Part shown: one piece after another, positions 1 through 7,619 of the stretch
How the letters are laid out: each line of letters begins with the position of its first letter
Numbering within the stretch: the stretch's first letter is position 1
Assembly: GCA_002171275.2 (NCBI GenBank)
Contig: NHFZ02000014.1
Coordinates: 1 to 26,332, forward strand
Source of the DNA: Pelagibacteraceae bacterium TMED124
Lineage (GTDB): Bacteria > Pseudomonadota > Alphaproteobacteria > Pelagibacterales > Pelagibacteraceae
DNA: 26,332 nucleotides
Reading direction: 5' to 3'
Notes under the pieces: model-generated
What the model was told of the DNA's origin: nothing
Database searches by the model: none
Seen by the model: the letters and a program-made list of their open reading frames with translations, nothing else
Made by a program: the position numbers and the translations under genes

Positions 1-93
1 TTAGCAAATTTAATTTCTGAAGGTATGATATTTATTTTGTTGATAAAACAGTTCAAATCTACAAAAAACAATTACTCAAATATTGAGATATGA
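1..93 (+). CDS. 3' end of an unidentified protein, cut by the window edge
   Basis: Frame 1 is open from the first base to a TGA at 91-93, giving the last 30 residues of a protein (ending SNIEI). The TGA overlaps the ATG of the next gene in an ATGA arrangement, the usual sign of translational coupling. This is the main reason to regard it as a real gene end and not chance. The tail has a hydrophobic stretch (MIFILLI) followed by a polar Lys/Asn-rich end. That is too little to name a family. From its place it is probably another glycosyltransferase or methyltransferase of the same operon, but this is inference. Confidence 0.6.
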   Translation, partial: LANLISEGMIFILLIKQFKSTKNNYSNIEI

Positions 94-1067
94 TATTCAT
101 TAAATTTAAAAAAGGTCAAGGATTAGGAAATCAATTATGGAGTTATGTCACTCTAAGATCGATTGCTAAATATAAATCTTATGATTACAAAGTCTTGGAT
201 TTTGAATTTTTTAAAGGTTTTGATATCCTTTCAATTAAAGAAACTAATAATAATTACGAATTAATAGATTATTCTAAATTGAAATTATTTCGCGAAAAAT
301 TATATTACGATAATGATTTAAATTGTCTATGTGCTGATTATGATAAGTCAATTTTAAACTTAAATGATAATAGTTTATTGGAAGGAATTTTCCAATCAGA
401 AAGATATTTAATCGATACTAATAAAGTATTAAATGAATTTATCAAAATAAACCCAAAAAAAAGGAAACAGAATAAAACTGGAAATAATACATGCATCCTA
501 AATATAAGAGGTGGAGAATATAAAAGACATAAAGATTTAATATTACCAAAATCATATTGGATTAATGGTATGAAAAATATGAAAAATATTTGTAATTCAA
601 TTGAATTTAAGATCGTTACAGATGATGAGAAGTATGCAGAAAAATTACTTCCAGATGTCGAAATTCTAAAAGGAGATATATCTAATGATTTCTTATATAT
701 TCAAGAAGCAAAATATATAATTGTTTCAAACTCAAGTTTTGCCTATTTCCCAATTAATCTTGGGAAAAAACCAATATTAACAATAGCACCCCTTTTATGG
801 TCAAGATTTAATAATAAATTTAAGAGATGGGCATCTCCAGCTAACTATTATCCAGAATGGGCATGGCAAGATTATCAGGGGAATATCATTTCAAAAAAGA
901 ATATTAACAAGATATTAAAAATAACAAGAGATGAATACTCAACATACAACATCGGATTAAAAAAGTATGAAATAAAAAAAAATATTTTCTTATTATTAAT
1001 ACCAAAAGGTTTAAAGAAATTAATTAAATATATTTTAAATTATATTTTTCCATTGCACTTTGGATGA
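90..1067 (+). CDS. GT11-like glycosyltransferase (alpha-1,2-fucosyltransferase family)
   Basis: A 325-residue protein with the layout of glycosyltransferase family 11. Residues 9-17 are GQGLGNQLW, the family's N-terminal G-x-GNQ loop. Residues 138-144 are NIRGGEY, in the place of the GDP-sugar motif HxRRGDY. VTDD lies at 176-179 and SNSSFAYFP at 213-221, matching the SNSSFSWW motif. GT11 enzymes normally move fucose from GDP-fucose onto a sugar hydroxyl in the cytoplasm, and use a GT-B-like fold. Here the middle motif is altered (His to Asn, second Arg to Gly, Asp to Glu), and the window has no GDP-fucose genes, so the donor is uncertain. The last 35 residues are basic and hydrophobic and may touch the membrane. 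The start ATG overlaps the stop of the preceding frame; the next gene starts 9 bp after the end. Fold assignment is fairly sure, donor is not. Confidence 0.78.
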   Translation: MIFIKFKKGQGLGNQLWSYVTLRSIAKYKSYDYKVLDFEFFKGFDILSIKETNNNYELIDYSKLKLFREKLYYDNDLNCLCADYDKSILNLNDNSLLEGIFQSERYLIDTNKVLNEFIKINPKKRKQNKTGNNTCILNIRGGEYKRHKDLILPKSYWINGMKNMKNICNSIEFKIVTDDEKYAEKLLPDVEILKGDISNDFLYIQEAKYIIVSNSSFAYFPINLGKKPILTIAPLLWSRFNNKFKRWASPANYYPEWAWQDYQGNIISKKNINKILKITRDEYSTYNIGLKKYEIKKNIFLLLIPKGLKKLIKYILNYIFPLHFG

Positions 1068-1076
1068 TTATCTAGA

Positions 1077-1700
1077 ATGAAAGATTTAAGAATTTTTAAA
1101 AAAAATTTAATAAATATATTTATAAACAATAAGTTATGTATAAGCATTAACCCATTAGGGATTGACAAATTATGGCCAAAATCATTTATTGAAAAATATT
1201 ACTATAAACTATTTTATAAATTAATAAATACTAATAATGAAATAAAAATCTTAGAACTAGATACGAAAAATAAATATCAGTTAATTCTTTGGAGGAAAGT
1301 TTTTAAAACTAATTCAATTGAAGAAGATTCTATATTAAATGTTGATGAGTTTAAATGTAAAGTAAAGAATTTTGATTTGATAATGGTAAATTATTTACCT
1401 GAAAATAAAACAACCTATCTTAAAAAAATTATAAAAACTATGAATCAAAAAAATTTAATTATTATTGAAAATATTTTTAATAAAAGATTATTTATGACCA
1501 AAATTTTCTTCTCATTTATCTTTACTCATGACTTTACATTTGAAGATTATAGATTGAATAAATTTATAAAAAATAATTGTCTTTTAACGATAAGAAAAAA
1601 ACCTTTGACTTTAAATATTTTAAAAAATTTGATCAACTTTAAAAAATATATTACTTATATAATTGTTGATATGTTTTATTCCTTACCAAATCTCTTTTAA
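1077..1700 (+). CDS. Degenerate SAM-methyltransferase-like protein, function unknown
   Basis: A 207-residue protein, extremely rich in Lys, Ile and Asn. It has no intact catalytic motif that I recognise. It looks like a class I methyltransferase that has lost its cofactor loop. Residues 58-76 (start ILELDTKNK) sit where such enzymes have ILEIGxGxG, followed by a helix ending in WRKVF. FDLIMVN (99-105) fits strand 4, where FDLIIDDG is usual. NLIIIENIF (126-134) fits the strand 5 segment, usually GGxYIIEDI. An early GIDKLW resembles the GTDK opening of polysaccharide-associated methyltransferases. The glycines and the acidic residue that bind SAM are missing, so methyl transfer is unlikely. It starts 9 bp after the GT11-like gene and has no obvious ribosome-binding site. 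Possibilities are a pseudoenzyme, a decaying gene or an unrelated fold. The frame is intact, so I call it coding. Confidence 0.6.
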   Translation: MKDLRIFKKNLINIFINNKLCISINPLGIDKLWPKSFIEKYYYKLFYKLINTNNEIKILELDTKNKYQLILWRKVFKTNSIEEDSILNVDEFKCKVKNFDLIMVNYLPENKTTYLKKIIKTMNQKNLIIIENIFNKRLFMTKIFFSFIFTHDFTFEDYRLNKFIKNNCLLTIRKKPLTLNILKNLINFKKYITYIIVDMFYSLPNLF

Positions 1701-1734
1701 TAAAGATTATGAATTATGAAAGTTTACCAAATTT

Positions 1735-1749
1735 GAGGACTTTGGAATG
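1735..1749 (+). promoter_or_regulatory. Shine-Dalgarno site of the DUF5672 gene
   Basis: GAGG at 1735-1738 stands 8 bases before the ATG at 1747. Most starts in this window have no such site, so it supports this start well. Confidence 0.5.
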
Positions 1750-2430
1750 AAGAATATTACAGTTGTTTCAATAAGTGATATAAAAATTGATGAAACCGTA
1801 AAAGCTCTACAAATCTCAACCAAATCAATCAAAGCTTGTAAATCAATTTTATTTTCTTCATTAAGAATTAAAAAAGGATATGGTATTAATCAAATTAAAA
1901 TCAAACCAATAAATAATTTGCAAGATTATAGTAATTTTATTATTTACGAACTACACAAATATATCTCAACTTCTCATGTACTAATAACGCAATGGGACGG
2001 GTTTGTAATTAATAAGAGTAAATGGTCTGATGATTTTCTTAATTATGACTATATTGGAGCTCCTTTTATTCCAAGAGATAACGATTATTCATACAGTAGG
2101 AATAAAAAAGGGAAGTTTTATTGCATTGGTAATGGAGGATTTTCATTGAGATCAAAAAGATTATTGGAGGCTCCAACATTATTAAAATTAAAGGATAATT
2201 CTAAATTAACAAACAATCATGAAGATGGATTTTTCTCTGTTCTTCATAGAGATATTTTGGAGGATAAAGGTTTTACATGGGCTCCATATAATATTGCAAA
2301 AAACTTCTCTATTGAATCCCCACTAGATTTAAATGATTTTAGAGAATTAGCCTTTGGTTTTCATGGAAAAAAAATTTACTACTATTTAAAAATTAAGCAT
2401 ATTTTTTCAAAAAAGGGTCATATTTTTTAG
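1747..2430 (+). CDS. DUF5672 family protein, putative glycosyltransferase
   Basis: A 227-residue protein with the run of motifs I associate with DUF5672: QWDGF at 82-86, then YDYIGAPF at 100-107, GNGGFSLRS at 128-136 and HEDGFF from 158. The family occurs in polysaccharide loci. Its spaced acidic motifs and GGFSLRS segment recall GT-A glycosyltransferases, where they would hold a metal-bound nucleotide sugar and the acceptor. This is inference: I know of no assigned reaction, donor or acceptor. No signal peptide or membrane span is visible, so it should act in the cytoplasm. It lies 46 bp after the methyltransferase-like gene and ends block A. Its last 24 bp overlap, tail to tail, the end of the GT11-like gene on the other strand. 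Confidence 0.8.
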   Translation: MKNITVVSISDIKIDETVKALQISTKSIKACKSILFSSLRIKKGYGINQIKIKPINNLQDYSNFIIYELHKYISTSHVLITQWDGFVINKSKWSDDFLNYDYIGAPFIPRDNDYSYSRNKKGKFYCIGNGGFSLRSKRLLEAPTLLKLKDNSKLTNNHEDGFFSVLHRDILEDKGFTWAPYNIAKNFSIESPLDLNDFRELAFGFHGKKIYYYLKIKHIFSKKGHIF

Positions 2431-3300
2431 ATATATTTCCTTAAAAATAAAATTATTTGATACGTATTTTACTGATTTCTTAGAATCAGAATTATAAAAT
2501 TGATCTGAGAATATAGATCCCCAAAAATAGAAAGTACTATTATTAAAAATATGATGTTTGCAATATGACTGTGCTCTTAATCGATTCCATGCGCATTTAA
2601 AACCAAGATCATGAGTAATAAAAGATTTTTTTGATTTAAATTTCAATTGATCAGTAAAACTATTTTCTTTCTGCACGAATATAAAAAATTTTGGATTCTC
2701 AAGTTTTTTTTCGATTTCTGATATTATCTCATTAAACTCACTTACACTTTTTAAACCTACCTTTTGATTAGTTTGTAATAGTGGATTATCAGTTTCTTCA
2801 TAAAATCTTATACATAAGGCGACAGAGTTTTTATGAATTTTAATTTCATCATATAATTTCTTAAATAATGCAGAGGGAGTTTCATCTATATCCTGAGAAA
2901 CAATACTCATGATATTTTTTAATGAATAAATAACATATTTAGAATTTTGAAAGTAACCATCAAATATACAATATTGATTCTTGTTTAGTTTTCTCTTATT
3001 AATTTTCTTAAAAGATTTATCATTAATAAATAAAATTTTTAAAAAATTATTTATGAAAGGTATCCTTTTATGAATTATTAATAAGATGAAGTTTTGTATG
3101 CTTATTATTTTCGAGCAAGAGTATTCACAATTTCGTAAATTACTAATTTGTAAGAAACGCTTGTATTTATAATCAAGCCAAAAACCTGTTCTTAAATCTA
3201 ATTTAAGATCCTTCAAATTATATTTATCTCTTAAATAAAAAAATGCCGATAATTGAAAAAGTTGATTTCCTAAACCGCCTTTTAAAATAAAATATCTCAT
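2407..3300 (-). CDS. Second GT11-like glycosyltransferase, divergent donor motif
   Basis: A 297-residue protein of the alpha-1,2-fucosyltransferase type. GGLGNQLFQ at residues 8-16 is the family's opening loop. FDGYFQNSKY (113-122) matches the GYFQSxKY segment. NNSTFYFWG (253-261) matches SNSSFSWW. The motif that binds the GDP-sugar, normally HxRRGDY, is CIRFYEE (163-169): only the first Arg is kept and the following RGD is gone. The fold is therefore clear, but use of GDP-fucose is doubtful. It has only limited similarity to the other GT11-like protein in the window, so the two look like separate arrivals and not a recent duplication. Its ATG shares one base with the stop of the upstream SDR gene (TAATG), so the pair is probably translated together. 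It is the last gene of block B and is likely cytoplasmic. Confidence 0.75.
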   Translation of the reverse strand: MRYFILKGGLGNQLFQLSAFFYLRDKYNLKDLKLDLRTGFWLDYKYKRFLQISNLRNCEYSCSKIISIQNFILLIIHKRIPFINNFLKILFINDKSFKKINKRKLNKNQYCIFDGYFQNSKYVIYSLKNIMSIVSQDIDETPSALFKKLYDEIKIHKNSVALCIRFYEETDNPLLQTNQKVGLKSVSEFNEIISEIEKKLENPKFFIFVQKENSFTDQLKFKSKKSFITHDLGFKCAWNRLRAQSYCKHHIFNNSTFYFWGSIFSDQFYNSDSKKSVKYVSNNFIFKEIYLKNMTLF

Positions 3301-4355
3301 TATAAATTATTTTTTAGTGTTATAAATACATCTTCAATTATGTATTCTAAATTTTTTGTGATATTCCAATTTGGGAAATCTTTCTTTATTTGATTTAGAT
3401 CACTGTAATAACAAATATGATCACCAAATCTAGATTTTTCATCATATTCATAATTCATTTTAAAGTTAGTAATGGATTCAACCCTATCAATGGCTTCTAA
3501 CATAGAGATACTATTTTCATATCCACCACCAATATTATAAACAGAAGCAATTTTTGGACTTTTTACAAATTCAAAAATAAATTTAGCAACATCAAGAGAA
3601 TGTATATTATCGCGAACTTGTTTTCCTTTATAACCAAAAATAGTATATTTTTCTCTAGAAATATTACATCTTATTAGGTAATTTAAGAATCCATGTAGTT
3701 CAACTCCAGAATGTGAAGGGCCCGTAAGACAGCCACCTCTTAGACAACATGTTGGAATCTTATAAAGACGACCATATTCCTGAACCATCAAATCAGCCGA
3801 AACTTTGGATACTCCAAATAATGAATGAGCTGCATTATCTATCGACATTTTTTCATTAATTCCATTTTTAAAAAAATTTCCTTTAAATTCCCATCTAGTT
3901 TCAAGTTCAATCATTTTGACTTTGTTAGGATTATCTCCATATACCTTATTGGTTGATAAATGAACAAAACTTGTATCTTTAGAAAATCTTCTTAATGCCT
4001 CAAGTAAATTTAGAGTACCAAGGGCATTAACCTCAAAGTCTAAAAAGGGAATCGAAGCAGCCTTATCATGTGAAGGCTGAGCTGCTGTATGAATTACACA
4101 TAGTGGCTTAAGAGATGAGATAATCTCCTCAATTTTTTTTCTATCTCTTATATCAACTTCATAGTTGATAAAATTTGGAAACTCTTCTTTTAATCTAACT
4201 AAGTTTTTTCTTGTACTTCCTTTCTCTCCAAAGAAAACCTGACGCATATTATTATCAATTCCGTAAACATGGTATCCATTTTCATAAAAGAACTTTACAA
4301 CCTCACTGCCTATAAGTCCTGAAGAACCAGTAACAAGAATATTTTTATTTGTCAT
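3300..4355 (-). CDS. CDP-paratose/tyvelose 2-epimerase-like SDR (RfbE family)
   Basis: A 351-residue extended short-chain dehydrogenase/reductase. The NAD-binding loop is TGSSGLIG (9-16). STNKVYGD (134-141), ETRW (152-155) and GKQVRD are shared with Salmonella RfbE, which turns CDP-paratose into CDP-tyvelose by inverting C2. The active-site YxxxK is replaced by FGVSK, with Phe180 and Lys184; the codon read on the minus strand is TTT. From memory, many bacterial relatives with HSLFGxSK and RGGCLTGPxHSG share the Phe, so it is probably a feature of a subfamily and not a local mutation. Chemistry at C2 or another position, on a CDP- or other nucleotide sugar, remains open. It lies in block B after the methyltransferase, with a 75 bp gap. 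RfbF and RfbG, the CDP-sugar suppliers, are 20 kb away. Confidence 0.75.
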   Translation of the reverse strand: MTNKNILVTGSSGLIGSEVVKFFYENGYHVYGIDNNMRQVFFGEKGSTRKNLVRLKEEFPNFINYEVDIRDRKKIEEIISSLKPLCVIHTAAQPSHDKAASIPFLDFEVNALGTLNLLEALRRFSKDTSFVHLSTNKVYGDNPNKVKMIELETRWEFKGNFFKNGINEKMSIDNAAHSLFGVSKVSADLMVQEYGRLYKIPTCCLRGGCLTGPSHSGVELHGFLNYLIRCNISREKYTIFGYKGKQVRDNIHSLDVAKFIFEFVKSPKIASVYNIGGGYENSISMLEAIDRVESITNFKMNYEYDEKSRFGDHICYYSDLNQIKKDFPNWNITKNLEYIIEDVFITLKNNL

Positions 4356-4430
4356 AATAAATTAACCAAATTAAAATTCTATTTGTTGCGAGTATAAAAT
4401 TAATAATTTCATTTGATTTTGTAAGTAAAA

Positions 4431-5168
4431 TTAGACTTTTAAAGCTAAACAAATAATTTCTTTCATATCATTCCTAAAAAAATGACAATATAAACCAAAA
4501 AATAAAAAAACCAAGTTAAATGGATTTAATATATTCTTTTTCATTAAACCTAAAAAGAAATCCATATATAAAGTTGTGGTATAACAATTCATAATTGTTA
4601 AATTTTGCGATTCAACTGCTTTTAAGAGACTATTTTGAGTATATGGTCTTAGATGGGTAAAATCATCATAAAAGTTCCATTTAACCTGCTTTATATTCGG
4701 AGTTTTAAAAAAAATAATACCTCCGGGACAAAGAATCCTTTCTAATTCGTTTAGTAATAACTCAGGATTAGATAAATGTTCGATCATATGTGAGCAAATT
4801 ATCAAGTCAAAAAAACCATCGTTGATATCAATTTGTTTTTTTGATAAATCTACTTCTATAAAATTTATTCCTCTATATTCTATAAAGTTTCTAAAAACAT
4901 CCTTAACATCACATGCATAGTAATTATTTTTACAATTATTTACTGATTCCGGATAATATTTACATAAACCAGCTCCAACATCAAGAATATTTAAATTAGT
5001 TTTCTTTTTTTTAAAATTTGTATTTATTAATCTCTCAAATTGATAATTATAAATTGAATTATTATTGCAAACTCGTTTTAATAAAAACTTCTTAAGTTTA
5101 CTTAATTTTAAAAACTTATTATTTTCTTTGTCTAATAAATTCAGATATTTGAGCGATAGTTTCTGCAT
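4431..5168 (-). CDS. Class I SAM-dependent methyltransferase
   Basis: A 245-residue protein with a complete methyltransferase core. DVGAG at 63-67 is the SAM-binding loop. ACDV near 85 supplies the acidic residue that holds the ribose. SHMIEHL (126-132) and CPGGIIFFKTPN (147-158) are typical of the Methyltransf_11 type often found in LPS loci. The first 50 residues are basic and may bind an acceptor or the membrane surface. The likely role is O-methylation of a sugar or a cap on the chain; the sequence does not show the acceptor. The C-terminal third is hydrophobic (around residues 200-232), which suggests membrane association. It lies between galE (gap 58 bp) and the RfbE-like gene (gap 75 bp). 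Confident as a methyltransferase, unknown as to substrate. Confidence 0.85.
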   Translation of the reverse strand: MQKLSLKYLNLLDKENNKFLKLSKLKKFLLKRVCNNNSIYNYQFERLINTNFKKKKTNLNILDVGAGLCKYYPESVNNCKNNYYACDVKDVFRNFIEYRGINFIEVDLSKKQIDINDGFFDLIICSHMIEHLSNPELLLNELERILCPGGIIFFKTPNIKQVKWNFYDDFTHLRPYTQNSLLKAVESQNLTIMNCYTTTLYMDFFLGLMKKNILNPFNLVFLFFGLYCHFFRNDMKEIICLALKV

Positions 5169-5226
5169 TTTTAATTATTTTCTTTAATTATTTTAATATA
5201 ACCATACTCGAACAAGATATTATTTT

Positions 5227-6279
5227 TTATATCAATTCAGAATAAGTCTTATACCAATTCCAACCATCTTTACACATTTCTTCTAATGATCTTTTAGGCT
5301 TCCAACTTAAAACATTGTAAGCCAAAGAATTATCTGCAATGGATTTGGATGAATCTCCTTCTCTTTTTTTTGTAAAGAGATAAGGTATTTCAACATTATT
5401 TACCTTTTCGAAGGTTTTTACTAATTCAAGAACACTTGTCCCTTTTCCAGTGCCAAGATTTAAATTAAGAATTTTAGAATCTTCAAATAATAATTTTTCT
5501 AAAGCTAAAATATGACCATCAACAAGATCCATAACATGTATATAGTCCCTTAAGCACGTTCCATCGGGAGTATCCCAATCATTTCCAAAGATACTTAGTT
5601 TTTTTAATTTTTTTGAAGCTACTTTATTAATTATTGGAAAAATATTATTAGGAATATCTGTTGGCATTTCTCCTAATAGTCCAGATGGATGAGCTCCTAT
5701 TGGATTAAAATATCTTAAATTAGCAATTTTCCAAATAGAAGGATTACTATTATATAAGTCATTCAAAAGTTGTTCAATTGTTGCTTTGGTATTTCCATAG
5801 GGATTTATAGGGGATATTTGATTATTCTCTTTAATAGTGTAATTTTTAGTAAATCCATAAATTGTTGCACTGCTACTGAATATGAAAGTATTGCATTTAT
5901 AATCTTTCATTACTTCTAAAAGAATCAATGTGCTACAGAAATTATTATTCCAATATTTAAGTGGCTGCATAATTGATTCTTTAACTGCTTTGAGGCCAGC
6001 AAAGTGGATCACAGCGTCAAAACTTTTACCTTTTTTGTCTAATTTATTGAAAATTTCTCTTAAGAAATTTTTATCCCTAATATCGCCTTTATAAAAGTAA
6101 AAATTTTTTTCAAAATTTCTTTCTTTTTTACTAATTATTGAAGAGACTTTATCGATCACACATGGAAAACTATTTACAAAAGAATCAACTACATGAACTT
6201 CATATCCCTTATCAAGAAGTTCCAAACAAGTATGACTTCCTATAAAACCTGCTCCACCTGTTACTAAAATTCTTTTCAA
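5227..6279 (-). CDS. galE: UDP-glucose 4-epimerase, GalE, with a TTG start
   Basis: Interconverts UDP-glucose and UDP-galactose with bound NAD, giving UDP-Gal for the surface chain. Counting from the start chosen here (350 residues), the NAD loop is TGGAGFIG at 7-14, SSSATIYG follows at about 135-142, and the catalytic pair is Tyr161/Lys165 in YGNTK. RYFNPIGAHPSG and the RDYIHVMDL segment are GalE hallmarks, and the length is normal. The frame has no ATG near its beginning: reading upstream from 6291 it meets a TAA within five codons. Two TTG codons are available, at 6291 and 6279. I prefer 6279 because it gives MKRILVTGG, the usual GalE beginning, and has a GGA 7 bases before it. Function is confident; the start less so. 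Confidence 0.93.
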   Translation of the reverse strand: MKRILVTGGAGFIGSHTCLELLDKGYEVHVVDSFVNSFPCVIDKVSSIISKKERNFEKNFYFYKGDIRDKNFLREIFNKLDKKGKSFDAVIHFAGLKAVKESIMQPLKYWNNNFCSTLILLEVMKDYKCNTFIFSSSATIYGFTKNYTIKENNQISPINPYGNTKATIEQLLNDLYNSNPSIWKIANLRYFNPIGAHPSGLLGEMPTDIPNNIFPIINKVASKKLKKLSIFGNDWDTPDGTCLRDYIHVMDLVDGHILALEKLLFEDSKILNLNLGTGKGTSVLELVKTFEKVNNVEIPYLFTKKREGDSSKSIADNSLAYNVLSWKPKRSLEEMCKDGWNWYKTYSELI

Positions 6280-6289
6280 TATAAATTCC
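6277..6289 (-). promoter_or_regulatory. Weak ribosome-binding site and TTG start codon of galE
   Basis: On the minus strand GGA (6289-6287) is followed after 7 bases by TTG (6279-6277). No in-frame ATG exists between the upstream stop at 6306-6304 and the NAD-binding loop. The alternative TTG at 6291 would add four residues and has no similar site before it. Confidence 0.45.
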
Positions 6290-6350
6290 AATTTTGAAAT
6301 ATATTACTATTACTTATTAAATTTATATATAAGTATTACTAAAATTACTA

Positions 6351-7382
6351 TTATTTATAATAGTTAATAAACCAATTAGCAAATTTATTTATACCCTCTT
6401 TTAAAGGCGTATTAGGACAAAAATCAATCCATTCTTTTAAATAACTTGTATCTGCATAGGTTTCTAAAACATCACCTGGTTGTAATGACTTATATTCTTT
6501 GATGGCCGTTTTACCTAATGCTTGTTCAAGAGTTCCAATAAAATCCATAAGTTTTACTGGAGATCCATTTCCTATATTAAAAATTTTATGTGGAGCATTA
6601 AATTTATCTGAATTTATCAAATATTTATTAGAAAAATTTTTTAGAACAAATGGCTTTTCACAACATCTAAAAATGCCTTCCACTATATCATCAATATATG
6701 TAAAATCTCTTTTCATTTCTCCATAATTGAAAATTTGAATTGGTTTCTCCTCTAAGATAGATTTAGCAAAAATCATTGGTGCCATATCTGGCCTTCCCCA
6801 AGGTCCGTAAACAGTAAAGAATCTCAATCCAATACAAGGTAAATTATAAAGATGTGCATAACTATATGCCATTAACTCATTCGATATTTTTGTTGCTGCA
6901 TAAAGACTTACAGGTTTATCATTTTTATCATTTTCAGAAAAAGCTACATTTTTATTGTTTCCATATACTGAGCTACTTGATGCATAAATTAGGTTACTTA
7001 TTTTATATTTTTTGCAAACTTCTAGCACATTAGCAAATCCTAATAAATTGTTCAAAATATAACTTTTAGGATTAATTAATGAATATCTTACTCCTGCTTG
7101 AGCCGCGAGGTTAATAACTATTTTAGGCTTTATTTCCTTAAATACTTTTTCAAGAAAAATATCATCCTCAATTGATCCTTTAAAGAATTTCCACAAAAAC
7201 TTTTCTCTAGTACATTTTTTAATATTCTCAACTCTTTTCTTTTTAAGTTGAATATCGTAGTAAGAGCTATAATTATCTATACCAGCAACGGCGATACCTC
7301 TAGATAATAATTTCTCTGAAATGGCAGCTCCAATAAATCCTGCTGCTCCAGTAACAAGAACTGATGTATTTTCATCTAACAT
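6351..7382 (-). CDS. UDP-glucuronate 4-epimerase-like SDR
   Basis: A 343-residue extended SDR. TGAAGFIG at 11-18 binds NAD. AAQAGVRYS (93-101), SSSSVYG (135-141), the catalytic Tyr161/Lys165 in YAATK, and RFFTVYGPWGRPDM (187-200) together point to the UDP-glucuronate 4-epimerase group (CapI/LpsL type). This group makes UDP-galacturonate from UDP-glucuronate in the cytoplasm. UDP-glucuronate itself would come from UDP-glucose dehydrogenase, which is not in the window. The gene is the first of block B, opposite rmlA across a 237 bp gap, so it should carry the block's promoter. Galacturonate would be a natural substrate for the AsnB-type amidotransferase in block D, but that link is inference. 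The function could shift to a related UDP-sugar epimerase. Confidence 0.85.
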   Translation of the reverse strand: MLDENTSVLVTGAAGFIGAAISEKLLSRGIAVAGIDNYSSYYDIQLKKKRVENIKKCTREKFLWKFFKGSIEDDIFLEKVFKEIKPKIVINLAAQAGVRYSLINPKSYILNNLLGFANVLEVCKKYKISNLIYASSSSVYGNNKNVAFSENDKNDKPVSLYAATKISNELMAYSYAHLYNLPCIGLRFFTVYGPWGRPDMAPMIFAKSILEEKPIQIFNYGEMKRDFTYIDDIVEGIFRCCEKPFVLKNFSNKYLINSDKFNAPHKIFNIGNGSPVKLMDFIGTLEQALGKTAIKEYKSLQPGDVLETYADTSYLKEWIDFCPNTPLKEGINKFANWFINYYK

Positions 7383-7619
7383 AATTTATATTGATTAATA
7401 AAATTTTATACTTCAATAATTTCAATAAAAATTTTATATTTATTATAACTCTATTAGTAAGATATTTTATTTATCAAAAATCAAAAAGGGATTAGATCAG
7501 TTTGTTAAATATATTTTATAAAAATAATCTAATAATATTTATATAGAAATTATTTAACTACTTTAATTTATGAATGAAATAACCTTATATATTAAAATAA
7601 AAAAAGTGGTTTATCTTTA
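7383..7619. promoter_or_regulatory. Divergent promoter region between blocks B and C
   Basis: The longest gene-free stretch in the window, 237 bp and very AT-rich. It separates the epimerase (-) and rmlA (+), so both blocks probably start here. On the minus strand a TATAAT lies at 7447-7442, about 60 bp before the epimerase start, without a good -35. I see no terminator-like hairpin, tRNA or small gene with support. Confidence 0.5.
7502..7530 (+). promoter_or_regulatory. Candidate promoter for the rml/heptose operon
   Basis: TTGTTA at 7502-7507 and TAATCT at 7525-7530 are 17 bases apart, acceptable for a housekeeping sigma factor. Transcription would begin some 80 bases before rmlA. In DNA this rich in A and T, such matches also arise by chance, so it is only a candidate. 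Confidence 0.25.

Noticed and set aside
7442..7447. TATAAT on the minus strand as the block B promoter
   Set aside because: No -35-like element at a fitting distance; such hexamers are common in DNA this AT-rich.
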